From the NCBI GenBank assembly GCA_004558955.1, contig SFZC01000062.1, positions 1 to 19,346 on the forward strand: a stretch of DNA of 19,346 bases, written 5' to 3'. The notes under the pieces were generated by a model that was given only the letters and a program-made list of their open reading frames with translations, had not been told where the DNA came from and ran no database searches. The position numbers and the translations under genes were made by a program. This document shows positions 1-6,640 of the stretch, piece by piece. How positions within the stretch are numbered: position 1 is the first letter of the stretch; each line of letters starts with the position of its first letter. This DNA is from a bacterium (lineage in GTDB: Bacteria > Cyanobacteriota > Vampirovibrionia > Gastranaerophilales > Gastranaerophilaceae).

Positions 1-480
1 GCAAAATATGACTCCGGATTAGGGTTTGTAGTTTTGATGTTTACGGCAATTCTAATGACTGATGTCGGTTGTTACTATGTCGGAAGCAAATTCGGTAAAC
101 ACAAATTGGCACCGGTAATTAGTCCGAATAAAACCATTGAAGGTTCTGTCGGCGGAGCGTTCTTTGCTGTTTTAGGCTCGTTGATGATATGGGCTTATAT
201 GGCATTTTTGTTGGGAATTGATATTCATTGGTATGTTGCTGTTGCGGCAGGCGTAATTTCTACAATCTTTGCTCAAATCGGTGATTTGTGTGAATCATTA
301 ATCAAACGTGATGCGGGAGTTAAAGATTCGGGAACAAGTCTTCCTGGACATGGCGGATTTTTGGACAGAACGGATAGTTTTATTTTCACAATTCCGATGA
401 TGTATTATTTTTGCAAATGTTTTGTATTCCATACCGAATGGATTAGCTCGGTTGCTAATTTTGTGAAAGGCTTGTTTTAA
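1..480 (+). CDS. cdsA: Phosphatidate cytidylyltransferase, C-terminal part (5' end cut by window)
   Basis: The frame is open from the first base, so the gene is truncated at its 5' end and about 159 codons remain. CdsA makes CDP-diacylglycerol from phosphatidate and CTP in the inner membrane, the branch point of phospholipid synthesis. The family signature is plain: S-L-I-K-R-D, then V-K-D-S-G, then P-G-H-G-G-F-L-D-R-T-D (about bases 295-375), with the conserved Lys, Asp and His residues of the metal site. Hydrophobic stretches around bases 20-70, 150-290 and 380-430 fit membrane helices. The earlier I-S-P-N-K-T-I-E-G block is also typical. Its stop codon overlaps the start of rnc by one base (TAATG), which suggests one transcript and translational coupling. 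Confidence 0.96.
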   Translation, partial: AKYDSGLGFVVLMFTAILMTDVGCYYVGSKFGKHKLAPVISPNKTIEGSVGGAFFAVLGSLMIWAYMAFLLGIDIHWYVAVAAGVISTIFAQIGDLCESLIKRDAGVKDSGTSLPGHGGFLDRTDSFIFTIPMMYYFCKCFVFHTEWISSVANFVKGLF

Positions 481-1166
481 TGACTAAAACGGTTGCAGAT
501 ATTTTTGGCATAGAAACGTTGACTCAGGAAAATTACAAGTATGCCTTGACTCATTCTTCTTTTACTAAAGAACAAAATCAACCGCATACGATGTGTTATG
601 AAAGACTGGAGTTTTTGGGCGATGCTGTATTGAAGTTGACGATTTCTGATGTTTTGTTCAAATTGCACCCTGAAGCAACAGAAGGCGAATTGTCAAAAAT
701 CAGAAGTATAATTGTTTCTGATAACACTTTGGCTCAAATTGCGAAGGCAAACGGGTTGCAAAAATTGATAATTTTGGCAAAACACGAGGAGAAACAAGGT
801 TGTCGAAATCTCAATTCGATTTGTGCGTGTGCTTTTGAGGCTATTTTGGGAGCTTATTATTTAGACGGAAAATATAACGAACTGGAAGAATATATCCGCA
901 AAACCTTTATTCCTTATATAAAAGATGTGGAAGAAAATTTTGCAAATTATAATGCGAAGGCGATTTTGCAGGAATACACTCAAAAAAAAGATAAGACAAC
1001 TCCGAATTACCTTGTGTTATCTGAATCAGGACCTGAACACAGAAAAACTTTTGAGGTTCAACTGAGTTATAATGATGAGGTTTTGGCGGTAGAAAAAGGC
1101 TTTAGCAAAAAAGAAGCAGAGCAAAAATGTGCGTATTCTGCGTGTAAAAAATTAGGGATTATTTAG
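480..1166 (+). CDS. rnc: Ribonuclease III
   Basis: A 228-aa protein of normal RNase III length. It is an endonuclease that cuts double-stranded RNA, including rRNA precursors, in the cytoplasm. Residues 1-150 form the catalytic domain, with the signature E-R-L-E-F-L-G-D-A-V (residues 41-50, holding E41, E44 and D48). Residues 155-228 are a double-stranded RNA-binding domain, ending in K-K-E-A-E-Q-K-C-A. The second metal-binding segment reads A-C-A-F-E-A (E120). Most relatives have Asp three residues before that Glu (A-D-x-x-E-A); here it is Cys117, an unusual change at a catalytic position. The start codon overlaps the cdsA stop, and rpe follows two bases after the rnc stop, so the three genes are probably co-transcribed. 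Confidence 0.95.
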   Translation: MTKTVADIFGIETLTQENYKYALTHSSFTKEQNQPHTMCYERLEFLGDAVLKLTISDVLFKLHPEATEGELSKIRSIIVSDNTLAQIAKANGLQKLIILAKHEEKQGCRNLNSICACAFEAILGAYYLDGKYNELEEYIRKTFIPYIKDVEENFANYNAKAILQEYTQKKDKTTPNYLVLSESGPEHRKTFEVQLSYNDEVLAVEKGFSKKEAEQKCAYSACKKLGII

Positions 1167-1168
1167 TT

Positions 1169-1816
1169 ATGGGTAAAATTATTGTTTCACCGTCAATTTT
1201 GTCGGCTGATTTTGCAAATTTGGAACGTGATATAAAAAAAGTTGAAGATTGCGGAGCGGATTGGGTTCACGTTGATGTTATGGACGGGCATTTTGTCCCG
1301 AATATTACTATTGGAATTCCTGTTGTGAAAGCGTTACAACCTGTTACAAAGTTACTGCTTGACGTGCATTTGATGATTGAAAATCCTGAAAAGTATGTTG
1401 AGCAGTTTGCAAAAGCGGGTGCCGATATTTTGACATTTCACTATGAGGCTGTCGAAAAAGAGGAAATTATTCCGCTGATAAATAAAATTAAATCATTGGG
1501 TGCTAAAGCTGGAATTTCGATAAAACCTAAAACTGCACCTCAAGTTTTAGAGGAATTTTTACCGTTGGTGGATTTAGTTTTGGTAATGACAGTAGAACCG
1601 GGGTTTGGCGGTCAAAAATTTATGTCTGATTGTGCCGATAAAATCGAATATATCAAAAAATACGCAAAAAATGAGTTGATTATACAGGTTGACGGTGGAA
1701 TTAATGCTCAAACAGGTAAAATTTGTATGCAAAAAGGTGCAACTTCGCTTGTTGCGGGAAGTTATATTTATGGGGCTGCTGATAAAAAAGCTGCTATTGA
1801 GTCCTTGAAAAATTAA
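1169..1816 (+). CDS. rpe: Ribulose-phosphate 3-epimerase
   Basis: A 215-aa TIM-barrel enzyme that interconverts ribulose-5-phosphate and xylulose-5-phosphate in the pentose phosphate pathway. The N-terminal S-P-S-I-L-S-A-D-F, the W-V-H-V-D-V-M-D-G-H-F-V-P block (H34, D36), the L-D-V-H-L-M-I block (H67), V-E-P-G-F-G-G-Q-K-F and V-D-G-G-I-N are all family hallmarks. They include the metal-binding His and Asp residues and the phosphate-binding glycines. Length is standard. It lies two bases after rnc and has no clear ribosome-binding site of its own outside the rnc 3' end, so coupled translation is likely. Its stop codon overlaps that of the convergent hypothetical gene, and I see no terminator hairpin between them. 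Confidence 0.97.
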   Translation: MGKIIVSPSILSADFANLERDIKKVEDCGADWVHVDVMDGHFVPNITIGIPVVKALQPVTKLLLDVHLMIENPEKYVEQFAKAGADILTFHYEAVEKEEIIPLINKIKSLGAKAGISIKPKTAPQVLEEFLPLVDLVLVMTVEPGFGGQKFMSDCADKIEYIKKYAKNELIIQVDGGINAQTGKICMQKGATSLVAGSYIYGAADKKAAIESLKN

Positions 1817-3189
1817 GCGTTAGTCTCGACTTCGCCTTTACGAAGTTTGCGTTTTAACAATTCATCAAGATTACCGCTTGCGATTTTTTCTTCTTTTTTC
1901 TCAACATCGGTTTTCTTATCATCAGACATATTTTCGTTATCTTTTTCTTTTTGAGCAAGTTCTTTTTCTGCTTTTATACCTTGAGTTTCGGTTGTTGCAG
2001 TTTTTTGAATTTGATTGTCCGTAGCGTTTTGAGCGGTGGTTTCATTTGTTTGGGCTTTATCTTTATTATCTTGTTTTTCTTGCGGAATATCAGCCGTACT
2101 TACTCCTGTTACGTCTTGAATTGTTAGTTCATGATCTTTTACTGCATTGATGTTTGTTGTGTTCTTTTCTGAAATCGCTGTTGATGTGTCTTGAACTTTT
2201 GAACCTGCATTTGCTGCTGTTGTACCTGCAGCAATGTCCTTAAATCCTAATGCACTTCGCCAAAACATATATCTGGATAGAATTTCTTTTCCGATATCAA
2301 TGGTTTCAGCCCCGATTGCCTGTCCTGATTGACCTATAGGTAATCCAGTTTCAATTTGCGGTTGATATTCGTTTAAATCCGAATCGTAACCCATTGCGGT
2401 TGTTTGTCCGTCAGTACCAAGTGAAATAATTTGTTCTTTCAGTTCTTTTATTTTTCCGATATTTGTTGATGTTATTTCTTTTTTTGAATAATTTTCAATT
2501 TTTGATTGTGCATTATTGACTTCTGACAATAATTGGCTCATGTAGCTGTCAAGGCTTTCTATTGCGTTGTCAGAGGAGTTACCCAAATTCTCGATATTTT
2601 TGTTTGTTGAATCAGATAATTCGCTGCTTGTGTCACTATCAGTCTTGAAAGTTTCACCAATTTGAGTAAGACTTGCCCCTTGCTCTTCCATTATTTTACG
2701 CTTTTGATGCGGAGTTAAATTTGGATTATCAAGTGGATTTTCCGTTGTGTTATTTTCTTCGTTTTCGTCAGTTTGTTGGGACTCGCCGTCTTTTGTTACA
2801 TTGTCTGTGGTTTGGTTTTTGTCAGTTCTTTTAACCTCAGTACCTGTTTTGTCACCTTCGTTGTCTGTTTCGGGTGTTTTTTGAGTGTTTATTTCATCTT
2901 CTTTATTATCTGAGTTGTCGATATTATCAACATTTTCGGGGTGATTTTGAGTCGGTTGATTTTTCGCAAGTCCGTTTTTTGTTCTTGTCGCAGGCTTTGA
3001 AACCGCCATTTCATAGGTGGTTTCATCTGTGTCATTTTTTTCTAAATCGACATGAAATGCTCTTGCCCACTGCAAATATTGGGACGGAATTTCCATACCT
3101 TGAGCATCGTATTTTATAATATCTTTTGCCGTTAACTTTCGCCAATCAATTTGTTTTGGCGTTATCATACTAATTCTTGCAACGTCCAT
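1813..3189 (-). CDS. Hypothetical, mostly disordered Thr/Asn/Glu/Lys-rich protein
   Basis: I do not recognise this 458-aa protein. The first 55 residues look structured (a W-R-K-L-T-A-K-D-I-I segment and a Y-L-Q-W-A-R-A-F segment). Residues about 60-160 are a low-complexity acidic stretch rich in Asp, Glu, Asn, Thr and Lys. Residues about 185-255 look helical or coiled coil, and a region around residues 270-320 (containing G-Q-A-I-G-A-E-T) is more ordered. The last 130 residues are again charged and repetitive, ending in a basic L-L-K-R-K-L-R-K-G. There is no signal peptide, membrane segment or catalytic motif. An AAGGAC ribosome-binding site lies 6 bases before the ATG. It is a single-gene unit, divergent from cdd and convergent with rpe. 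A structural, adhesion or secreted role is possible but not shown. Confidence 0.75.
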   Translation of the reverse strand: MDVARISMITPKQIDWRKLTAKDIIKYDAQGMEIPSQYLQWARAFHVDLEKNDTDETTYEMAVSKPATRTKNGLAKNQPTQNHPENVDNIDNSDNKEDEINTQKTPETDNEGDKTGTEVKRTDKNQTTDNVTKDGESQQTDENEENNTTENPLDNPNLTPHQKRKIMEEQGASLTQIGETFKTDSDTSSELSDSTNKNIENLGNSSDNAIESLDSYMSQLLSEVNNAQSKIENYSKKEITSTNIGKIKELKEQIISLGTDGQTTAMGYDSDLNEYQPQIETGLPIGQSGQAIGAETIDIGKEILSRYMFWRSALGFKDIAAGTTAANAGSKVQDTSTAISEKNTTNINAVKDHELTIQDVTGVSTADIPQEKQDNKDKAQTNETTAQNATDNQIQKTATTETQGIKAEKELAQKEKDNENMSDDKKTDVEKKEEKIASGNLDELLKRKLRKGEVETNA

Positions 3190-3306
3190 AGTAAGTCCTT
3201 GTTTTTTATATTGTCGGATTATTTTTAGAAAATCTTTAATAATATGTCGAAAAGTAAATTTCGCTTAATATAACTTAATAAAGTGCGTAAAATCAGAAAA
3301 TATCGC

Positions 3307-3312
3307 TATAAT
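3307..3312 (+). promoter_or_regulatory. -10 element for cdd
   Basis: A perfect TATAAT lies 20 bases before the cdd start codon and just ahead of the AGAAAGAGG ribosome-binding site. No convincing -35 hexamer is seen about 17 bases upstream, so this is a moderate call. Confidence 0.5.
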
Positions 3313-3332
3313 AGAAGAAAGAGGATTTTATT

Positions 3333-3722
3333 ATGATGAACTACGAAGATTTGATGAAAAAGGCAAAAGAAGTTTCGGCTAATTCATATTCGCCATACTC
3401 AAAGTTTGCAGTTGGTGCGTGTGTTTTGATGGAAAGCGGAAATGCTTATCAGGGTTGTAATTTTGAAAACTCAAGTTACGGAATGACAATTTGTGCGGAG
3501 CGTAACGCTATCGGAACTGCGATTGCCAACGGCGAAAGAAAAATTAAAGCGATTGCGATTTATTCACCAAACCAAGATGACTGTATGCCTTGCGGTGCTT
3601 GTAGGCAGGTTATTCACGAGTTTTGCGACAATGATGCCGATGTTGAAGTGATTTTGGAAGTCGAAGGAGCTTTGAAAATCTATACTTTGGCTCAGTTGTT
3701 ACCGTCAAGTTTTTCATTATAA
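3333..3722 (+). CDS. cdd: Cytidine deaminase
   Basis: A 129-aa protein, the length of the small homotetrameric cytidine deaminases. It deaminates cytidine and deoxycytidine to uridine and deoxyuridine for pyrimidine salvage in the cytoplasm. The zinc site is complete: C54-A-E56 with the proton-shuttling Glu, and P-C-G-A-C-R-Q with C87 and C90. The N-terminal Y-S-P-Y-S-K-F-A-V-G-A block and N-F-E-N-S-S-Y-G are substrate-binding hallmarks. There are two consecutive ATG codons; the first, with GAGG 8 bases upstream, is best placed. Its TAA stop overlaps the ATG of the next small gene (TAATG). Confidence 0.96.
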   Translation: MMNYEDLMKKAKEVSANSYSPYSKFAVGACVLMESGNAYQGCNFENSSYGMTICAERNAIGTAIANGERKIKAIAIYSPNQDDCMPCGACRQVIHEFCDNDADVEVILEVEGALKIYTLAQLLPSSFSL

Positions 3723-3946
3723 TGTATATTTTTGAATTGCTTGCAAATGCTTTCAAGTCTAAAAAGTACCGCAGATTTGAATATGCTGATGAGCAAAACG
3801 AGGCAAGATATCTTGCAGAAGAAACAGAAAATTGTGAACATGTATTTTTGCCGATTGATAGCACAAATACTATGTTTGCTTGCAAATTTTGCGGTTTAAT
3901 GGTGTCAAAAGACAAACTAAAAGACAGAAACATTTTCAGAAATTAA
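3722..3946 (+). CDS. Small putative zinc-ribbon protein
   Basis: A 74-aa protein that I cannot assign to a named family. The N-terminal third is basic and amphipathic (F-K-S-K-K-Y-R-R-F). The C-terminal half carries C-E-H and, about 17 residues later, C-K-F-C, a spacing that fits a single zinc knuckle with Cys and His ligands. The start overlaps the cdd stop by one base and there is no separate promoter, so it is probably translated by coupling to cdd. The overlap, the Cys spacing and ordinary codon use support a real gene. No function can be given. Confidence 0.7.
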   Translation: MYIFELLANAFKSKKYRRFEYADEQNEARYLAEETENCEHVFLPIDSTNTMFACKFCGLMVSKDKLKDRNIFRN

Positions 3947-4020
3947 CCTCTATTTCCCCATTTGGCGGATTATTTTGTTTTTAATATTTACTAAACTTCT
4001 TTTGTTATAAAGGAGGTTTT

Positions 4021-4323
4021 ATGGTCAAAAATTTAGGCGAAGTAATCAATAATATTATGGAAGAAAACGCAACAAATCGAGTGTTAATTTTGACAGAAAG
4101 GTTGCATATTTTGGGTACTATTCACGATTATCACGACAAGTGCGAGGAGTGTCACAACTGTTTGATTTCGCTAAAAGATGTTAAAATAGCAAGGATTGAA
4201 GATTTGTGTCACTGCGGGATTGATGATTGTGAGTGTAATTTAGAGTCGTTTGTTGAGTATAAATGGTTTAATATTTGTACAAGTTCGATAGTCGGATTTA
4301 GTATTTTGGGTAAAAATAATTAA
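4021..4323 (+). CDS. Small Cys/His-rich protein, possibly Sm-like fold
   Basis: A 100-aa protein with a strong AAAGGAGG ribosome-binding site 6 bases before the ATG. A central part holds C-E-E-C-H-N-C and then C-H-C-G-I-D-D-C-E-C, nine cysteines or histidines in about 40 residues, so metal binding is likely. Around this cluster, R-V-L-I-L-T-E-R-L-H-I-L-G-T-I-H, C-L-I-S-L-K-D-V-K-I and S-S-I-V-G-F-S-I follow the order of strands in Sm/Hfq-type small beta-barrels, including a final I-x-G-x-x-I. This resemblance is read by eye and is an inference. A bidirectional terminator follows the stop codon. Function unknown. Confidence 0.75.
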   Translation: MVKNLGEVINNIMEENATNRVLILTERLHILGTIHDYHDKCEECHNCLISLKDVKIARIEDLCHCGIDDCECNLESFVEYKWFNICTSSIVGFSILGKNN

Positions 4324-4326
4324 TTT

Positions 4327-4358
4327 AAAAAGAGGAAGGCAAAACGCTTTCCTCTTTT
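4327..4358. terminator. Bidirectional intrinsic terminator between the 100-aa gene and rpsU
   Basis: AAAGAGGAAGGC pairs with GCTTTCCTCTTT across an AAAAC loop (one G-T pair), with A-rich sequence on one side and T-rich on the other. It sits between convergent stop codons at 4323 and 4376, so it can serve both. Confidence 0.8.
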
Positions 4359-4375
4359 GGTTATCTTTCAAAACC

Positions 4376-4549
4376 TTACACTTTTCTCTTACGAGCAGCT
4401 TCAGATTTGTGTTTTCTTTTAACGCTTGGCTTTTCGTATCTTTCACGTTTTTTTACTTCAGAAAGAATATTAGCTTTTTGAACTTTCTTTTTGAAACGTC
4501 TCAAAGCACTTTCAATGCTTTCGTTTTCGCCAACTTTAACTTCTGCCAT
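4376..4549 (-). CDS. rpsU: Small ribosomal subunit protein bS21
   Basis: A 57-aa basic protein read directly from the minus strand. It starts M-A-E-V-K-V-G-E-N-E-S-I-E-S-A-L-R-R-F-K, the standard bS21 N-terminus, continues with a K-R-E-R-Y-E-K-P-S motif and ends in a Lys/Arg-rich tail (K-S-E-A-A-R-K-R-K-V). bS21 sits on the 30S subunit near the 3' end of 16S rRNA and helps initiation. Length is typical. An AAGGTGGTG ribosome-binding site precedes the ATG, and a consensus promoter lies at 4590-4618. It is a monocistronic unit closed by the shared hairpin at 4327-4358. Confidence 0.95.
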   Translation of the reverse strand: MAEVKVGENESIESALRRFKKKVQKANILSEVKKRERYEKPSVKRKHKSEAARKRKV

Positions 4550-4589
4550 TTATATTTTCACCACCTTCATAGCTTAATTGTATGTTACC

Positions 4590-4618
4590 ATTATAGTATA
4601 AAACCCGAAAAAGAGCAA
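4590..4618 (-). promoter_or_regulatory. Sigma70-type promoter of rpsU
   Basis: On the minus strand TTGCTC (4613-4618) is followed after 17 bases by TATAAT (4590-4595), about 40 bases before the rpsU ATG. The -35 hexamer and spacer lie inside the hairpin that terminates the upstream kdsB operon. Confidence 0.7.
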
Positions 4619-4632
4619 CTTTTGCGGGTTTT
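4600..4632 (-). terminator. Terminator of the accD-kdsB operon
   Basis: AAAACCCG (4600-4607) pairs with CGGGTTTT (4625-4632), and an inner AAAAG/CTTTT stem closes an AGCAA loop with one mismatch between the stems. On the minus strand the hairpin ends in TTTT. It lies 70 bases after the kdsB stop and overlaps the rpsU promoter. Confidence 0.7.
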
Positions 4633-4702
4633 GTGAAGTTTTGTAACGAAAATAGGCTGGTTTGTAAGTACTTATTTTTTTACGAAATCAGAAGAAGACT
4701 AA

Positions 4703-5443
4703 TTAAACCGAAAGTTTTGCTTCTACTATTTGTCTGAATTTTTCCAAATCTTCCTTCGTATCAATTCCCACAGGTACAAAGTCAACAACAGAAGTCTTAA
4801 TTCTCATTCCATTTTCAAGAGCTCTTAATTGTTCCAAACTTTCTGTTTTTTCAAGCGGTGTTTGAGTAAGTGAAGTCATTGTTTCCAATGCTTTTCTCTT
4901 ATATCCGTAAATACCCAAATGTCCGTAAAAATTGCCGTTTATCGGATTTCTCTCAAACGGAATTTTTGAGCGTGAAAAATACAAGGCAAAGTTATTTTTA
5001 TCAATAATACATTTTACCAAATTCGGATTATTTATTTCCTCTTCATCTGTCAAAACTCTGATTAATGTTGATATATCTGCATTTTCATCTTCTTTAACAT
5101 TTCTGATAACAGCATCAATACTTTCAGGTTTAATCAACGGTTCATCGCCTTGTAAATTGCAAATAAAACCGATTTCAGGGTGACGGGAAACTACTTCCAT
5201 AATTCTGTCAGAACCGCATTTGTGGTTTGTTGAGGTCATTTCGACTTCCCCGCCAAAACTTTTAACCTCGTTAAAAATTCGCTCATCGTCTGTTGCAACA
5301 ATAATCATATCTGCAAGTTTTGCCTGTTGAGCCTTTTCATAAACCCATTGAATAACAGATTTTCCCATTACTTTTAGTAAAGGTTTGCCCTCTAATCTTG
5401 ATGAGCCGTATCTTGCAGGTATTATTATTGCTGTTTTTGACAT
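4703..5443 (-). CDS. kdsB: 3-deoxy-manno-octulosonate cytidylyltransferase (CMP-Kdo synthetase)
   Basis: A 246-aa cytoplasmic enzyme that activates Kdo with CTP to CMP-Kdo for the lipopolysaccharide inner core. The N-terminus I-I-P-A-R-Y-G-S-S-R-L-E-G-K-P-L is the nucleotide-binding signature, followed by A-T-D-D-E-R, N-L-Q-G-D-E-P-L (metal-binding Asp) and G-H-L-G-I-Y-G-Y, all conserved in KdsB. Length matches the family. A TAAGGAG ribosome-binding site precedes the ATG. It is the last gene of the minus-strand cluster that starts with accD. Its presence argues for an outer membrane with Kdo-containing lipopolysaccharide. Confidence 0.96.
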   Translation of the reverse strand: MSKTAIIIPARYGSSRLEGKPLLKVMGKSVIQWVYEKAQQAKLADMIIVATDDERIFNEVKSFGGEVEMTSTNHKCGSDRIMEVVSRHPEIGFICNLQGDEPLIKPESIDAVIRNVKEDENADISTLIRVLTDEEEINNPNLVKCIIDKNNFALYFSRSKIPFERNPINGNFYGHLGIYGYKRKALETMTSLTQTPLEKTESLEQLRALENGMRIKTSVVDFVPVGIDTKEDLEKFRQIVEAKLSV

Positions 5444-5461
5444 TGTTTTCTCCTTATATTT

Positions 5462-5638
5462 TTAATCTTTTAATTTTTTAGCAAGCCACAATGCGGGAAT
5501 AATGATTGGAATACTTAGCACTGCCACATATATTCTGGATTGTTGCCAATGACCAAATTGGTTTATCCGGTCTGAAGCAATTATAATTACCTCAATTATC
5601 CAAAAAATTATTAATAAAAATATTTGCTTCTTGGTCAT
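5462..5638 (-). CDS. 58-aa putative membrane protein
   Basis: A short frame that exactly fills the gap between prmA and kdsB. It starts M-T-K-K-Q and has two hydrophobic segments, residues about 6-21 (rich in Ile, Leu and Phe) and 36-54 (I-Y-V-A-V-L-S-I-P-I-I-I-P-A-L), joined by a polar loop, and ends K-K-L-K-D. The pattern fits a two-helix hairpin in the inner membrane. An AAAGGA ribosome-binding site lies 9 bases before the ATG and overlaps the end of prmA, and kdsB starts 18 bases after its stop, so it is probably part of the operon. I do not recognise the family. Confidence 0.65.
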   Translation of the reverse strand: MTKKQIFLLIIFWIIEVIIIASDRINQFGHWQQSRIYVAVLSIPIIIPALWLAKKLKD

Positions 5639-5653
5639 TAATTGTTGAATCCT

Positions 5654-6607
5654 TTATGGCTTTTTCACGACAAAAGATGTCCATTGCTCTTGCTTTATTT
5701 CTTCTACTATTTCAAGTTTTTCTCTTTCGATAGCGTCAAGTACCATTTGTTTCTTTTCGTCCAAAATCCCACTAAGTGACATTATAGCACCGCTTTTCAT
5801 TATATTTTTCAAATCATTCATAATTTCAGCCAGTACAAAATGCAAAATATTTGCACAAACAAAATCGAATTTCTCCTGAACTTTGTCTGCCGTGTTCAGT
5901 TCAAAATAACAGTCAAAGTCTTTGGTATCACTTAACCTTTCTGCGACTTTTAGACCGTTTTTGCGGGCGTTTTCTTTTGCTACATCGATTACAGTTTCGT
6001 CATTGTCGCAACCATAAACAAATGAAGCTCCGAGTTTTTTTGCCAAAATTGACAAAATCCCTGACCCCATGCCTATATCCGCAACTTTATCACCATGTTT
6101 CATATATTTTTCATGGGCTTTCATGCAAAGTTGTGTTGTTTGGTGAGTTCCTGTTCCAAATGCACATCCCGGTTCAAGTTTAATGATAACTTCACTGTCT
6201 TTTGGTGTATATTCTATCCAATCTGGAACGACCGCAATATTTTCGGTAACGTGTGTTACGTCCCAACTTTCCTTCCATTTTTTTGACCAGTCTTCGTTTT
6301 CCTTCTCTTCAAGAGTAAACTCCCAAGAACCCAATTCGTCTTCTGTTAATCCTCTTGATAAAAATTCTTCTCTAGCTAAGTCTAGGACATTTTCTATATC
6401 GTAGCGTAAATCCTCAATATCATCGTAATCATTTCGCAAAAATACTCGCAAAGTTCCTTCCGTCGTTGCGACCATTTCCAAGTCTTTGTAAGTTTCTTCC
6501 GCCAAAACGATACCTTCACAATCAAAGTTGTCAAAAAATATCTCAGACAACAAATCTTCCATATCAGGATTGATTTGTAATCTTAGTTCATAATATTTGT
6601 TTTCCAT
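5654..6607 (-). CDS. prmA: Ribosomal protein L11 methyltransferase
   Basis: A 317-aa SAM-dependent methyltransferase that trimethylates ribosomal protein uL11. The N-terminal part (about 1-110) corresponds to the substrate-recognition domain. The catalytic domain has L-E-P-G-C-A-F-G-T-G-T-H-Q-T-T, the PrmA signature, then V-A-D-I-G-M-G-S-G-I-L-S (SAM motif I), G-C-D-N-D-E-T-V-I-D (motif II) and A-N-I-L (motif IV, the usual N-I-L). Length is slightly above the E. coli protein. It lies 33 bases after accA and 15 bases before the 58-aa membrane gene, on the same strand. Confidence 0.95.
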   Translation of the reverse strand: MENKYYELRLQINPDMEDLLSEIFFDNFDCEGIVLAEETYKDLEMVATTEGTLRVFLRNDYDDIEDLRYDIENVLDLAREEFLSRGLTEDELGSWEFTLEEKENEDWSKKWKESWDVTHVTENIAVVPDWIEYTPKDSEVIIKLEPGCAFGTGTHQTTQLCMKAHEKYMKHGDKVADIGMGSGILSILAKKLGASFVYGCDNDETVIDVAKENARKNGLKVAERLSDTKDFDCYFELNTADKVQEKFDFVCANILHFVLAEIMNDLKNIMKSGAIMSLSGILDEKKQMVLDAIEREKLEIVEEIKQEQWTSFVVKKP

Positions 6608-6640
6608 TGCTTAATTCCCGAAATTTCTTAAAATAGTAAA

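Noticed and set aside
2874..3119. 81-aa open frame opposite the disordered protein
   Set aside because: Phe/Leu/His-rich product typical of the complement of a low-complexity gene; no start signals.
4409..4636. 75-aa open frame on the plus strand
   Set aside because: Antisense to rpsU and its promoter; the minus strand clearly encodes bS21.
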